A DNA stretch of 7,414 bases from Candidatus Omnitrophota bacterium (GCA_029558215.1 JAKQFZ010000182.1:1-7414); one strand, 5' to 3'. Counted from the stretch's first letter, positions 1 to 6,678 are shown. Notes: generated by a model from the letters alone, not told the origin. Numbers and translations: made by a program.

Positions 1-780
1 CCCGTTGTTGCGAAGCAGCGTTGCCTGACCGTCCTCTCGAATCAGCAGGAGATCCGTCCAACCGTCCTGGTCAAAATCTTCGGCAATCGCATCAATCAGT
101 TGTGGGGTCATGATGCCGTCTGCACCAAGCCAGGCGGGGACGTTCTCCAACGCAGCACCCGTGAATCGGATCAGGTCGTTCGCGGCCAGAGGATTGGCCA
201 GGAATACATCCTGCTGGAACTGGTCGTAAGCATACATGGGCAAAACACGTCTTGTGTCAGCGTTCTCCGTCATGCCGACGATCACAGAGTCGGGAACCAG
301 TTCAGTCAAGACATTGTCCGCAAAGCCATTGGGCATGATCCAGTTGCGTCCGTTGTTTCCAAACACCAGCAGATCCCATCCACCCATCGTCACGCGCTTG
401 ATGTCGTTGATGTCAAAAGAGACACCTGGCAAGACGACTCGGTTGGTTCTGTTGGCAAAAGTGCGAACGCCAGTTGAACTCATGGATTGGATGAATACGG
501 CCAGATAGTCGCGACCACCAAAAATCAGATCGATCAGGCCGTCGTTGTTTAGATCTTCTGCCAGCACCGCCCGCGTCAACACATCGGGCGAGGAAATGCG
601 AAGCGGATTGAGTGTGCGATCCATGAAGCGACCATAGCCCGCATTCAGAAGCACCTGATCGGGTCCGTCGTTGGCAAGCACCAAGTCGGGCAGACCATCG
701 GCGTTGATGTCGCACGAGATCGCCTCATTGCAGCCACCCTTCTTGGTCACGTATTCCAGACTGTAGTTGGAAACATCCTC
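1..780 (-). other. FG-GAP/VCBS repeat region (residues 1948-2207, continues outside)
   Basis: Asp-rich calcium-type loops of the form D-x-N/D-x-D-G-x-x-D-L are visible at 1971-1980 (DINADGLPDL), 2023-2032 (DLNNDGLIDL) and 2182-2191 (DFDQDGWTDL). A degenerate loop, FDINDIKRVTMGGWDLLVF, lies at 2069-2087 and lacks the second half of the ligand set. Each loop is followed by the expected strand and a G-x-G or LLRNNG turn. Such repeats form integrin-like beta-propellers in secreted proteins. The region starts after EEGFEDVSNYSLEYVTKKGG and runs off the left edge. Confidence 0.85.
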
Positions 781-3700
781 GAAACCTTCTTCGAACCGCA
801 ATGGCGCGTGAACTCGAAGGGCAAGAATGGAAGGATCTTCGATCCGCTCCAGGAATCCGGACGGTGAGTTATCCAGGTAGAAGTAGTTGCCTTCCGCCAG
901 GATTTGACTGCCCTCGGTCAGCTCCTTGACATGAATGTCATAGATGCTGTTGCCGATAAAGGAGTTCAGACCCGGATCGGGCAGATGGGTTCCGGTGAGT
1001 GCGGAGTTGCCCAGATCAGGCTTAACCTTTTCTCCGCTCATGTAGATGCCCGTAACGTTGTGTCTGAAGATGTTGCAGCGCAACTTCGGCTCTGTTGCCG
1101 GCGCCCACAAATCCACTGATGCGCCCAATTCGATACCGATGTCGCATTGCGCAAACAGGCAGTTCTGGATCAGCGGTGAGGAATTCTTGATCTTGAGACC
1201 CTTGCGGGCACGATGCAGCTCCGTAAATCGGAATTCTGACTGCAGGTTTCTTGCAGGCCCAACCTCAATACCACCCCACATCTGAGTCGTTGTTGCTGGC
1301 AGGAATTTGATGGTGTTTTCGATCTGACCCAACGCCAGAATGCGTCCACCGTCAACAATGATCCGAGGCTCCACAACCGAAGCGTCCACATTGATCACCG
1401 TTCCCGGTTTGATGAACAACGTGATATTTGCCTTCACGGTCACATCATGGTCAATGTAAATACGTCCTGACCATGTGGTGTCGGCAACGATCTCCGACGG
1501 CGGATACACCGCAGTTGGCGTACTGGTCGGCGTCTTGGTCGGCGGACGTGTGAACGTCGGCGTGTCCGTCGGCACCGTTGGCGTAACGCTCATTGTCGGG
1601 GTACGAGTCGGTGTCGCCGTGGCACTGCGTCCAAGTGGCTCGATGACCACCTGCCCTTTGACCGGATTCTCATCATCGTCATAGATCCGCTTGTCAATGG
1701 TTGGCACATGTGTCGAAGCCCAGAAATTGTTCTGTGCCATGATACGGCTGCCGGAGTCATTGTAGATATCCCAGTAGGCGTTCTCGCGGATCGTGTTGCG
1801 TCCGTCGTCATTCTCGTAAGTGTTCTCCACATTGCCAAGATTCGGACAGGAACGATCCTCGATTCGGATGCCCACACCATTGTTGGCGATCTCATTCTCT
1901 GCCACAACGGGTGAAGAGTGGTTGGTCACTCGAAGCCCCGATGCACTCCAAAGCGTGCTGCCGTTGTTGCTGATCTGGCAGCCCGTGATCGAAGGCGCGG
2001 AATACGAATCGCACCAGATACCCTGGTAGCCATTGTCTCGAACGATGACTCGGTCGAAAACGGGATATGCATTGTCGAAAGCGAGAAGCCCTGTGCGGGA
2101 ACACTTCTCAACCATTGAGTTGGTGATAATCGGAGAGCAGCGATCCATGCGGACACCGATCACCGCGTCCTGAACCAGAACGTTGTTGAGTTTGCAGACA
2201 CCGTCCAGACTGGTATCCATGAAATAGATACCTGCCCACTTGCCTGCATCACTGGTGGCAGCAAGCGAGGGATCCTGATCCCCTTCCACCTGCACCGGTG
2301 CCTGCGCCTGTTGCGGAGCGGCTGCCGGCACTGGACGAATCAGATACTCATCCGCACCAATGTCGAATCGAAGGTTTGTTGGATTTGCCGGATCTGGCGG
2401 TCGCGCATCTCCCTCGAAGTCGTCAAGGATGACTGCAGCCGTTCCGCGATCCACGTTCAGAGAATCGGAAGCCAGATGGTAGTCATCAATGCTGTATGGG
2501 TTTGTGTAGGCGATATCCACCTCAGTCAGGTTCCCCAGCACAATAATCTGAGTGTTGGTGTTGCTCAGAATCGGGAAATGACGTCGGTCGGTCGTGGTGC
2601 CAAGATTCAGCATCGCACCGCGCCATTGGTTGAGAACCCAGGACTTGGTGTTGTCCGACAAGGTCGTGGTATTGTTTGCAGGACTGTAGACCGGAATCTG
2701 CGTCCAGACACCGGAAACCTGATTCTCTCCAACGATCCCCGGAGCATGGTTGTAGTTGTTTCGGAAGTTGGCATACTTGTTCTGAATCGCGGTGAGATTG
2801 TTGCCTTCCGGAGTGCTCATCACGTAGAGGATGTTGGTGATGCTGTAGAAATCGTTATATTGGATGAACAAGGACTGATCCGTCTGTTGGTTTATGGCAA
2901 CATCCGTCCCTACAAAGACATTGTTAATGAGCGTCGTACTGGTTGAATTGACGCGAACGAGCGCTTCGCCAAGGCGTCCTCGACCCACAAAAGTGTTGTT
3001 CTCAATGGAAGGTGAGTTGCCGCGCAGTGACGAACCAACCAACTCATCGGTGCCAGAGATCGCATTGTAGAGGAAATAGTTATTGGAGATCGGACCTTGG
3101 CACGATGCATTCATCGCACCATAGCCGTTGCCACTGTTTCCGCTGAGCAAGTTCCTGCTGATGAGCGCCGTCGCTGAGCCACTGAAGGCTCCATTGGAAT
3201 TGTTGGAGAAAACGTTCTCGGTAATCTGTGTGCAGGAGCTCAAATAGAAGCCACCACCTTGTCCCCAGTTAAATATGTCTATATTGGTGGCCTGATTGCT
3301 GTAGAAGAGGTTCTTGGATATGCTTCCAACAACTTGAGATGCAGCAAATCCACCCCCTGTGAAGGCTCTGTTTTCTACGAAGGTGTTCTCTTGGATGTTC
3401 CCCGTAAACGAGCCACTCAGCCCAAAGCCACCCCCCAAAGCGCCGGTGCCGCTCGTTGACACGTTCTTGACAAAGGCGTTCCGAAGGATTGATCCTCTCT
3501 GACTACCAGAAATGTAGAAGCCACCGCCAGGTCCACCTGTTGCCGTATTCTCACGGAAAGTGTTGTTGGAGATGTCCACACTCAACGCTCCAGCCTGAAC
3601 GTAGAGCCCACCACCGTAGCGAGCGGAGTTGGAGTTGAACTGATTGTTCTGAATGGTGAATCGCTGAGTGGCCGGCGGCGAAATCCAGACTGCGCCGCCA

Positions 3701-6621
3701 TCGGTTGCCGCGTTGTTATAGAACACACAGCCCTGGATCGTGCCACCGCTGTTCACCAACTCGATGGCACCACCGTTTCCTGAAGTGCGTTGCATGTTCT
3801 GGAACTTCAGGTTTTGAATCAGCAGGTCACTTCGGCCGCTGGAACGAAGAATTGGATAGGGGGAGTTTGCAGCGCCTTGGAGGACGCACACATCAACACC
3901 ATCTTCACCCTTCAGTGCCATGCGCTCACCGAGTTGGATCGGGAAGAGTTCTCCAGTCGCTTCGCTGTAATTCCCTTCTTTGATATGTACGAAGACGGGG
4001 TTCGGGCTGCTGGAGCGAGCATTGATGGCGTAGGTGACCGTCTTGAAAGGATCGGTCTCTGTTCCCTGTGTTGAAGGAAGATCGTTGCCGGTTGTCTGGC
4101 TGACCCAGATATGATCACGTCCATCCCAGGTCGGGGACGGTGACGGCGTTGGAGTCGGTTCCGTCAGCGTGATGACTTCAAGACCGCGAAGGTTGAACTG
4201 ATCAGGGAACGTGTAGTTGACCGTCGGACTCAGGCTCCAGATCGTGTCTCCTTCTTCGGTCTTCTCCCGAAGCAGTTCAGCGAACCGGCGAGGCCCGAGA
4301 GCAAAGTACCGGGTTCCCGTCGAATCCGCTGCAATCACGAGCGACTGGTTCACAGCACGGTCTCCCGTAGCCACCGTCGTAGCCAGAGCAGACGTAGCGG
4401 GATTCTGGAAACGAACGAGCCTCCAGGACGTCGGGTAGTCCGACGAGACGGGGCCGATGCCGTAGAGCGCATTGGATCCTGGCGGGAAGCACAGACCTCG
4501 GACGATCAAGTCTTCTCCCGTCGCTTCATCCTGGATGACGCCTATCGGAGTAGTTGTCCCTGAGTTTCTGTCCCATGTTTTCAGTTCAAACTGGTTCGGG
4601 CTGGCATCTGAGATCGGAGCAGAGATGTAAATGGATTCGGATTCCGGAGATTTCGCCATACCCCGAATGCTTGTATTCAAGTCAAACAAGAGCATTCCTG
4701 AAGGCTGGGCTCCAGGCGCCAGCGGATCAGAAACATCTATCGCCCATGCTTCGCCGACCGTGCTCGCACCGCTGCGGCCTCCCACCAACACCATCTCTCC
4801 AGGATTAGCGGGATCGTCCCACCAGGAAAGGGACTCCAGATCCGTGGGTTCCAAACCGCTAAACGTCCGCAACACGCCTTGGTTGACGCTGATAACCGCG
4901 GCCTCTCCCGCTGTACCCACCGCATAGAACACCAGACCGACATCCAGAGGTGTCGGAGTCTGAGTCGGCGTCTGAGTTGGCGTACGCGATGGAGTAAAGG
5001 TTGCTGTGGGTGTCGGAGGAGGCGTCCGCGTCGCCGTAGAGGTCGGAGTATAACTCGGTGTGAAAGTCGGCGTCGCCATGGCACGGCGAAAAATGATCGT
5101 CCCTTGCGTGCCGTCAGCGATCAGAGCACCCCGAACAATGAGTTCCACTTTGGAGGGATCAAAGCCAAGGTTTCTGTAGGGATCGTCAGCGTCCACAAAT
5201 TCGAGGATACTGCCCGAGCCAATCACCCATGCCTGACCTTCGGGGATGATCTGATCCTGGTCGAAGACATAGTGTCCCTGGAATCCAATGACCTTGAAGG
5301 TGGGCGACGGAGTTGGTGTAATGGTTGCCGTGAACGTCCAAGTTGGAGTGTGCGTCGGGGTCTTCGTGACCGTCGAAGTCGGCGTCTCTGTCGGAGGAAT
5401 CTCCGGAGTCGGCGTGTCCGTCGGCGTTTCGGTTGTCATGCCGGTCGGCGTGACGGTCGCCCATCGGATACCGCCCCGATACCCCGGTTGTGCCGGCCCG
5501 CAGTCGCTGAAATACAGGTCATCTTCACCGGCAAAGCGCCAGGCGATGGTATGCCCAATGGACTGACCGGCAAGAACCACCGAAGGCAATGCACTTCGAT
5601 AGTCTGTTTCGTTCAAAAGCACACCAAAGTAAGGCTCTCCATTGTAGGTCAACATCTGCGGCAAGTTGAACAGAGAAGCGGTTCCATTGGCGCACTGTGT
5701 CATCGGATCCACAATGATGTCCGTAAAATTGGGGGCTCCCGGGCGATAGGGGTCATTGACGCCAGGCCACATCAACCAGATATTCTGTCCTGGAATTACC
5801 ACATCAATATCCAGAGTCGGATTTGGTGTCGGATCGAGGCTCTGCATGACAAAAAGTGAACCTCCCGAGAGCTTAATTGTCGGTGTCGGCGTTCGGGTGG
5901 GTGTATTGGAGATGGTCGGTGTCGGGGAATTCGTCGGGGTACCGACGGGAGTATCCGTTGGAGGCCCGGTTGGAGTCTGCGTTGGTGTATTGCTTATCGT
6001 CGGCGTGAACGAAGGTGTGATGGTCGGACTTTCGGGACTTGGAGTGTCCGTTGGAGTGTAGACCTGGAACGGCGTGCTGTAGATAACAATGTCCTTCTCC
6101 TGCTCCGCTTTCCATCGGAAGGAGCGCCCAGGTTGTGTGTCCGCAAAGTCAACCGTCCATGAACGATAGGCGATTGTGCGACCTGGACAACCGGATTCAA
6201 CGGTTGCCAGATCCTCAGACATCAGCGTCTGCCAAGTGGAACTGCCATAGTCCTGGTATTCCAAACTCAGATATGGATTCTCCTCACCGATGTTGAAGGG
6301 ATCAACAACCCCAACGCAATCCACATCGGTGAGTGGTGGAAGGCTCAGCAGAGTATCACCACTGTCACAGATCGTAGCATCGGTGCGTGTGTAAACAGCT
6401 GTAATGTCTTTCAACTGAGGTTGTGAGAGTGTCTCACGCCAGTTCAGCCATTGGTTGAGAGCACTGTATTCACCAATGGATGGCGCGTCAGGCGTTTGTC
6501 CCGACAAATACTGGTCTGCCTGGCTGTCGTGAATGCAAAGGCTGACTGTCAGATATCCTGCCACAGCCACAATAACAGCCCACACGACCCAAACCACGCT
6601 CCCGCGTGCTGCTCTAATCAT
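1..6621 (-). CDS. Giant modular secreted/surface protein with TPT linkers, beta-helices and VCBS repeats (C-terminus outside window)
   Basis: The frame is open from ATG at 6621 to base 1, giving 2207 residues with no stop. I checked the frame by translating it triplet by triplet. The start is supported by GAGGAG nine bases upstream and an in-frame stop at 6709-6711; a GTG at 6664-6666 is a weaker alternative. Residues 8-30 are hydrophobic (signal peptide or anchor). Then follow two related unnamed domains, a beta-helix N-cap-like piece, a propeller-like region, a DUF1565 beta-helix, two more beta-helix modules and FG-GAP/VCBS repeats, mostly joined by Thr-Pro linkers. No enzymatic motif is visible. 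By analogy with these families it acts outside the cytoplasm, as an adhesin, polysaccharide-binding or structural surface protein; this is inference. Any C-terminal sorting signal lies outside the window, so the export and anchoring route cannot be read. Codon choice inside the linkers is varied, so they are not recent slippage products. Confidence 0.95.
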   Translation of the reverse strand, partial: MIRAARGSVVWVVWAVIVAVAGYLTVSLCIHDSQADQYLSGQTPDAPSIGEYSALNQWLNWRETLSQPQLKDITAVYTRTDATICDSGDTLLSLPPLTDVDCVGVVDPFNIGEENPYLSLEYQDYGSSTWQTLMSEDLATVESGCPGRTIAYRSWTVDFADTQPGRSFRWKAEQEKDIVIYSTPFQVYTPTDTPSPESPTITPSFTPTISNTPTQTPTGPPTDTPVGTPTNSPTPTISNTPTRTPTPTIKLSGGSLFVMQSLDPTPNPTLDIDVVIPGQNIWLMWPGVNDPYRPGAPNFTDIIVDPMTQCANGTASLFNLPQMLTYNGEPYFGVLLNETDYRSALPSVVLAGQSIGHTIAWRFAGEDDLYFSDCGPAQPGYRGGIRWATVTPTGMTTETPTDTPTPEIPPTETPTSTVTKTPTHTPTWTFTATITPTPSPTFKVIGFQGHYVFDQDQIIPEGQAWVIGSGSILEFVDADDPYRNLGFDPSKVELIVRGALIADGTQGTIIFRRAMATPTFTPSYTPTSTATRTPPPTPTATFTPSRTPTQTPTQTPTPLDVGLVFYAVGTAGEAAVISVNQGVLRTFSGLEPTDLESLSWWDDPANPGEMVLVGGRSGASTVGEAWAIDVSDPLAPGAQPSGMLLFDLNTSIRGMAKSPESESIYISAPISDASPNQFELKTWDRNSGTTTPIGVIQDEATGEDLIVRGLCFPPGSNALYGIGPVSSDYPTSWRLVRFQNPATSALATTVATGDRAVNQSLVIAADSTGTRYFALGPRRFAELLREKTEEGDTIWSLSPTVNYTFPDQFNLRGLEVITLTEPTPTPSPSPTWDGRDHIWVSQTTGNDLPSTQGTETDPFKTVTYAINARSSSPNPVFVHIKEGNYSEATGELFPIQLGERMALKGEDGVDVCVLQGAANSPYPILRSSGRSDLLIQNLKFQNMQRTSGNGGAIELVNSGGTIQGCVFYNNAATDGGAVWISPPATQRFTIQNNQFNSNSARYGGGLYVQAGALSVDISNNTFRENTATGGPGGGFYISGSQRGSILRNAFVKNVSTSGTGALGGGFGLSGSFTGNIQENTFVENRAFTGGGFAASQVVGSISKNLFYSNQATNIDIFNWGQGGGFYLSSCTQITENVFSNNSNGAFSGSATALISRNLLSGNSGNGYGAMNASCQGPISNNYFLYNAISGTDELVGSSLRGNSPSIENNTFVGRGRLGEALVRVNSTSTTLINNVFVGTDVAINQQTDQSLFIQYNDFYSITNILYVMSTPEGNNLTAIQNKYANFRNNYNHAPGIVGENQVSGVWTQIPVYSPANNTTTLSDNTKSWVLNQWRGAMLNLGTTTDRRHFPILSNTNTQIIVLGNLTEVDIAYTNPYSIDDYHLASDSLNVDRGTAAVILDDFEGDARPPDPANPTNLRFDIGADEYLIRPVPAAAPQQAQAPVQVEGDQDPSLAATSDAGKWAGIYFMDTSLDGVCKLNNVLVQDAVIGVRMDRCSPIITNSMVEKCSRTGLLAFDNAYPVFDRVIVRDNGYQGIWCDSYSAPSITGCQISNNGSTLWSASGLRVTNHSSPVVAENEIANNGVGIRIEDRSCPNLGNVENTYENDDGRNTIRENAYWDIYNDSGSRIMAQNNFWASTHVPTIDKRIYDDDENPVKGQVVIEPLGRSATATPTRTPTMSVTPTVPTDTPTFTRPPTKTPTSTPTAVYPPSEIVADTTWSGRIYIDHDVTVKANITLFIKPGTVINVDASVVEPRIIVDGGRILALGQIENTIKFLPATTTQMWGGIEVGPARNLQSEFRFTELHRARKGLKIKNSSPLIQNCLFAQCDIGIELGASVDLWAPATEPKLRCNIFRHNVTGIYMSGEKVKPDLGNSALTGTHLPDPGLNSFIGNSIYDIHVKELTEGSQILAEGNYFYLDNSPSGFLERIEDPSILALRVHAPLRFEEGFEDVSNYSLEYVTKKGGCNEAISCDINADGLPDLVLANDGPDQVLLNAGYGRFMDRTLNPLRISSPDVLTRAVLAEDLNNDGLIDLIFGGRDYLAVFIQSMSSTGVRTFANRTNRVVLPGVSFDINDIKRVTMGGWDLLVFGNNGRNWIMPNGFADNVLTELVPDSVIVGMTENADTRRVLPMYAYDQFQQDVFLANPLAANDLIRFTGAALENVPAWLGADGIMTPQLIDAIAEDFDQDGWTDLLLIREDGQATLLRNNG
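781..1500 (-). other. Third beta-helix module with complete N-cap (residues 1708-1947)
   Basis: The N-cap reads W1717-S-G-R-I-Y-I-D-H-D, then ITLFIKPGTVINVDA, RIIVDGGRILALG and NTIKF (1769-1773), followed by MWGGIEV (1781-1787). Coils then include HRARKGLKIKNSSPLIQNC and DIGIELGASVDLW. The end, PDLGN to GSQILAEGNYFY, and the tail FLERIEDPSILALRVHAPL match the end of the second module segment by segment. The order of N-cap, W-G-G-I, coils and end cap is intact here, which makes this module the reference for reading the split one. Confidence 0.8.
1501..1620 (-). repeat. TPT-rich linker 5 (residues 1668-1707)
   Basis: These 40 residues begin TATPTRTPT and end in KTPTSTPTAVYP. The linker separates the second and third beta-helix modules. 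Its first bases are closely related to the first bases of linker 3. Confidence 0.9.
1621..2280 (-). other. Second beta-helix module lacking an N-cap (residues 1448-1667)
   Basis: It begins DAGKWAGIYF (1458-1467), the W-x-G-I entry normally preceded by an N-cap. It continues with coils such as GVRMDRCSPIITNSMVEKC, GIWCDSYSAPSITGC and GLRVTNHSSPVVAENEIANN. It ends with NLGN, DIYND, GSRIMAQNNFW (1624-1634) and a tail IDKRIYDDDENPVKGQVVIE. The N-x-W ending and the D-x-G-x-V tail are typical ends of such right-handed beta-helices. The upstream neighbour is a Pro/Ala/Gln linker after DIGADEYL instead of an N-cap. Six cysteines (1476, 1495, 1507, 1537, 1548, 1592) are more than in the first beta-helix. 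Confidence 0.75.
2341..4128 (-). other. DUF1565-type right-handed parallel beta-helix (residues 832-1427)
   Basis: The opening matches DUF1565: IWVSQTTGND, then DPFKTVTYAINAA (857-869), VFVHIKEGNY (876-885) and GELFPIQLGERMALKG (890-905). Coils follow with Asn-rich turns (NNxF, ENTF) and glycine motifs GGA, GGAVW, GGGLY, GGGFY, GGGFG, GGGFA and GGGFY from about 950 to 1126, spaced 24-33 residues. Later coils (1128-1300) lose the glycines but keep N-N-x-F turns. The domain closes with LNVDRGTAA (1388-1396) and DIGADEYL (1420-1427), the usual end of this class of beta-helix protein. Such domains bind or process polysaccharide or act as adhesins. No catalytic residues can be assigned here. Confidence 0.85.
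2509..2676 (-). other. Insert between beta-helix coils and the DIGADEY end (residues about 1316-1371)
   Basis: The segment reads TLSDNTKSWVLNQWRGAMLN followed by HFPILSNTNTQIIVLGNL. The pattern of SW-x3-QW-x-G, then a strand with SNT-x-T and a closing I-x-V-x-G-x-L, recurs in my memory of large beta-helix proteins from metagenomes as a small all-beta insert. It differs from the surrounding Asn-ladder coils. No named family can be given. Confidence 0.4.
4129..4161 (-). repeat. Short Pro/Thr/Ser linker 4 (residues 821-831)
   Basis: The eleven residues EPTPTPSPSPT separate the propeller-like region from the DUF1565 beta-helix. It is far shorter than the other linkers. Confidence 0.85.
4162..4947 (-). 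other. Probable beta-propeller or similar all-beta domain (residues 559-820)
   Basis: The segment contains repeated blocks of the form short strand, Gly-Asp/Ser-rich turn, strand. Examples are EMVLVGGRSG, SPESESIYIS, LCFPPGSNALYGIG and DSTGTRYFALGP, spaced by tens of residues with Trp or Phe near the strand ends. This pattern resembles YVTN or WD-like propeller blades that display values along a sequence. I cannot assign a specific family, and blade number is uncertain. It is bounded by TPT linker 3 and a short EPTPTPSPSPT linker. Confidence 0.4.
4948..5073 (-). repeat. TPT-rich linker 3 (residues 517-558)
   Basis: This is a Thr/Pro-rich stretch of 42 residues ending in a run of TQTPT units. 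Thr and Pro codons are mixed (ACG, ACT, ACA, ACC; CCG, CCT, CCA, CCC). It begins with the sequence AMATPT, encoded by DNA closely related to the start of linker 5 at 1606-1629. Confidence 0.9.
5074..5298 (-). other. Isolated beta-helix N-cap-like segment (residues 442-516)
   Basis: The segment reads G449-x-Y451-x-x-D454-x-D456, then a hydrophobic strand, GSGSILEF (468-475), then VELIVRGALIADGTQGTIIF (492-511). This matches the N-cap of the third beta-helix (residues 1719-1773: G-x-I-Y-x-D-x-D, IKPGTVI, IIVDGGRILALG, TIKF). In that module the N-cap runs directly into a W-G-G-I body. Here it stops at F511 and passes within five residues into a TPT linker, so the body appears to be missing or displaced. 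Confidence 0.6.
5299..5460 (-). repeat. TPT-rich linker 2 (residues 388-441)
   Basis: This is a Thr/Pro/Ser-rich stretch of 54 residues with repeated TPT, TETPT and DTPT units. It joins the second unnamed domain to the beta-helix N-cap-like segment. Its antisense strand reads as a Val-Gly-rich open frame, which is an artefact of the repeat. Confidence 0.9.
5497..5814 (-). other. Unnamed N-terminal domain, copy 2 (residues about 270-375)
   Basis: This repeats the motif order of residues 48-187: N280-x-W282-L-x-W285, D301-I302, C310-x-N-G313, L320-P321, P330-Y331, D340-Y341 and G356-x4-W361-R362. The Trp-to-Cys distance is 28 residues here against 27 in copy 1. The stretch between DY and the last Gly is much shorter (15 against 40), which explains the smaller size. 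It lies between linkers 1 and 2 and has no recognised family. Confidence 0.55.
5881..6057 (-). repeat. TPT-rich linker 1 (residues 189-247)
   Basis: These 59 residues are almost only Thr, Pro and Ser, with short TPT and SPT units. A 12-residue unit, PTISNTPTQTPT, occurs twice, the second time with R for Q. At DNA level the two units share only short blocks such as ggtgtattg. Such linkers are typically extended and flexible and are often O-glycosylated in secreted proteins; glycosylation here is inference. Confidence 0.9.
6061..6480 (-). other. Unnamed N-terminal domain, copy 1 (residues about 48-187)
   Basis: I do not recognise the family. Motifs in order are N56-x-W58-L-x-W61, D72-I73, C85-x-S-G88, L94-P95, P116-Y117, D124-Y125 and G165-x4-W170-K171. 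They recur in the same order in residues 280-362, so the two regions look like a diverged duplication. The many short hydrophobic stretches alternating with polar residues suggest a beta-sandwich, which is inference. C85, C102 and C145 could form disulfides outside the cytoplasm. The domain lies between the membrane segment and the first TPT linker. Confidence 0.55.
6529..6621 (-). other. N-terminal signal peptide or signal anchor of the giant protein
   Basis: Residues 1-7 carry two arginines (R3, R6). A strongly hydrophobic stretch follows (residues 8-30, rich in Val, Ala, Trp and Ile) and then the polar HDSQAD. This is a Sec-type N-region and H-region. The H-region is about 23 residues and has no obvious AxA cleavage site, so an uncleaved membrane anchor is possible. 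C29 is preceded by V-S-L, which does not fit a lipobox because Leu at -1 is atypical. Confidence 0.75.
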
Positions 6622-6630
6622 GTTTGGATT

Positions 6631-6636
6631 CTCCTC
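6631..6636 (-). promoter_or_regulatory. Shine-Dalgarno site of the giant gene
   Basis: GAGGAG on the minus strand lies nine bases before the ATG at 6621. It supports this start over the GTG at 6664-6666. Confidence 0.75.
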
Positions 6637-6678
6637 AACGAATGTTTTCCGGTGATTAGTGTTCACATCAATGCCTCT

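Noticed and set aside
2311..2946. Plus-strand open frame of 211 codons
   Set aside because: It is antisense to the DUF1565 beta-helix, whose reading frame has clear domain motifs across the same bases.
5186..5464. Asp/His-rich minus-strand open frame with DADG-like repeats
   Set aside because: It is a shifted frame of linker 2. The linker frame continues into the domains on both sides, so this one is a shadow.
4879..5859. Plus-strand open frame of 326 codons
   Set aside because: It lies antisense to two TPT linkers and coding domains of the giant gene, is Arg-rich with no family pattern, and has no good ribosome site.
5756..6061. Val-Gly-rich plus-strand open frame with VGV repeats
   Set aside because: This is the reverse strand of TPT linker 1. 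The same artefact appears opposite linkers 2 and 5 (5288-5566 and 1475-1684).
6275..6286. Copy of the start-site sequence ggattctcctca inside the gene, as a possible internal start
   Set aside because: The 12-base match to 6626-6637 is not followed by an in-frame start codon at usual spacing and is probably coincidence.
6529..6621. Lipoprotein signal peptide with C29
   Set aside because: Residues V26-S27-L28 before C29 do not fit a lipobox, which needs a small residue at -1.
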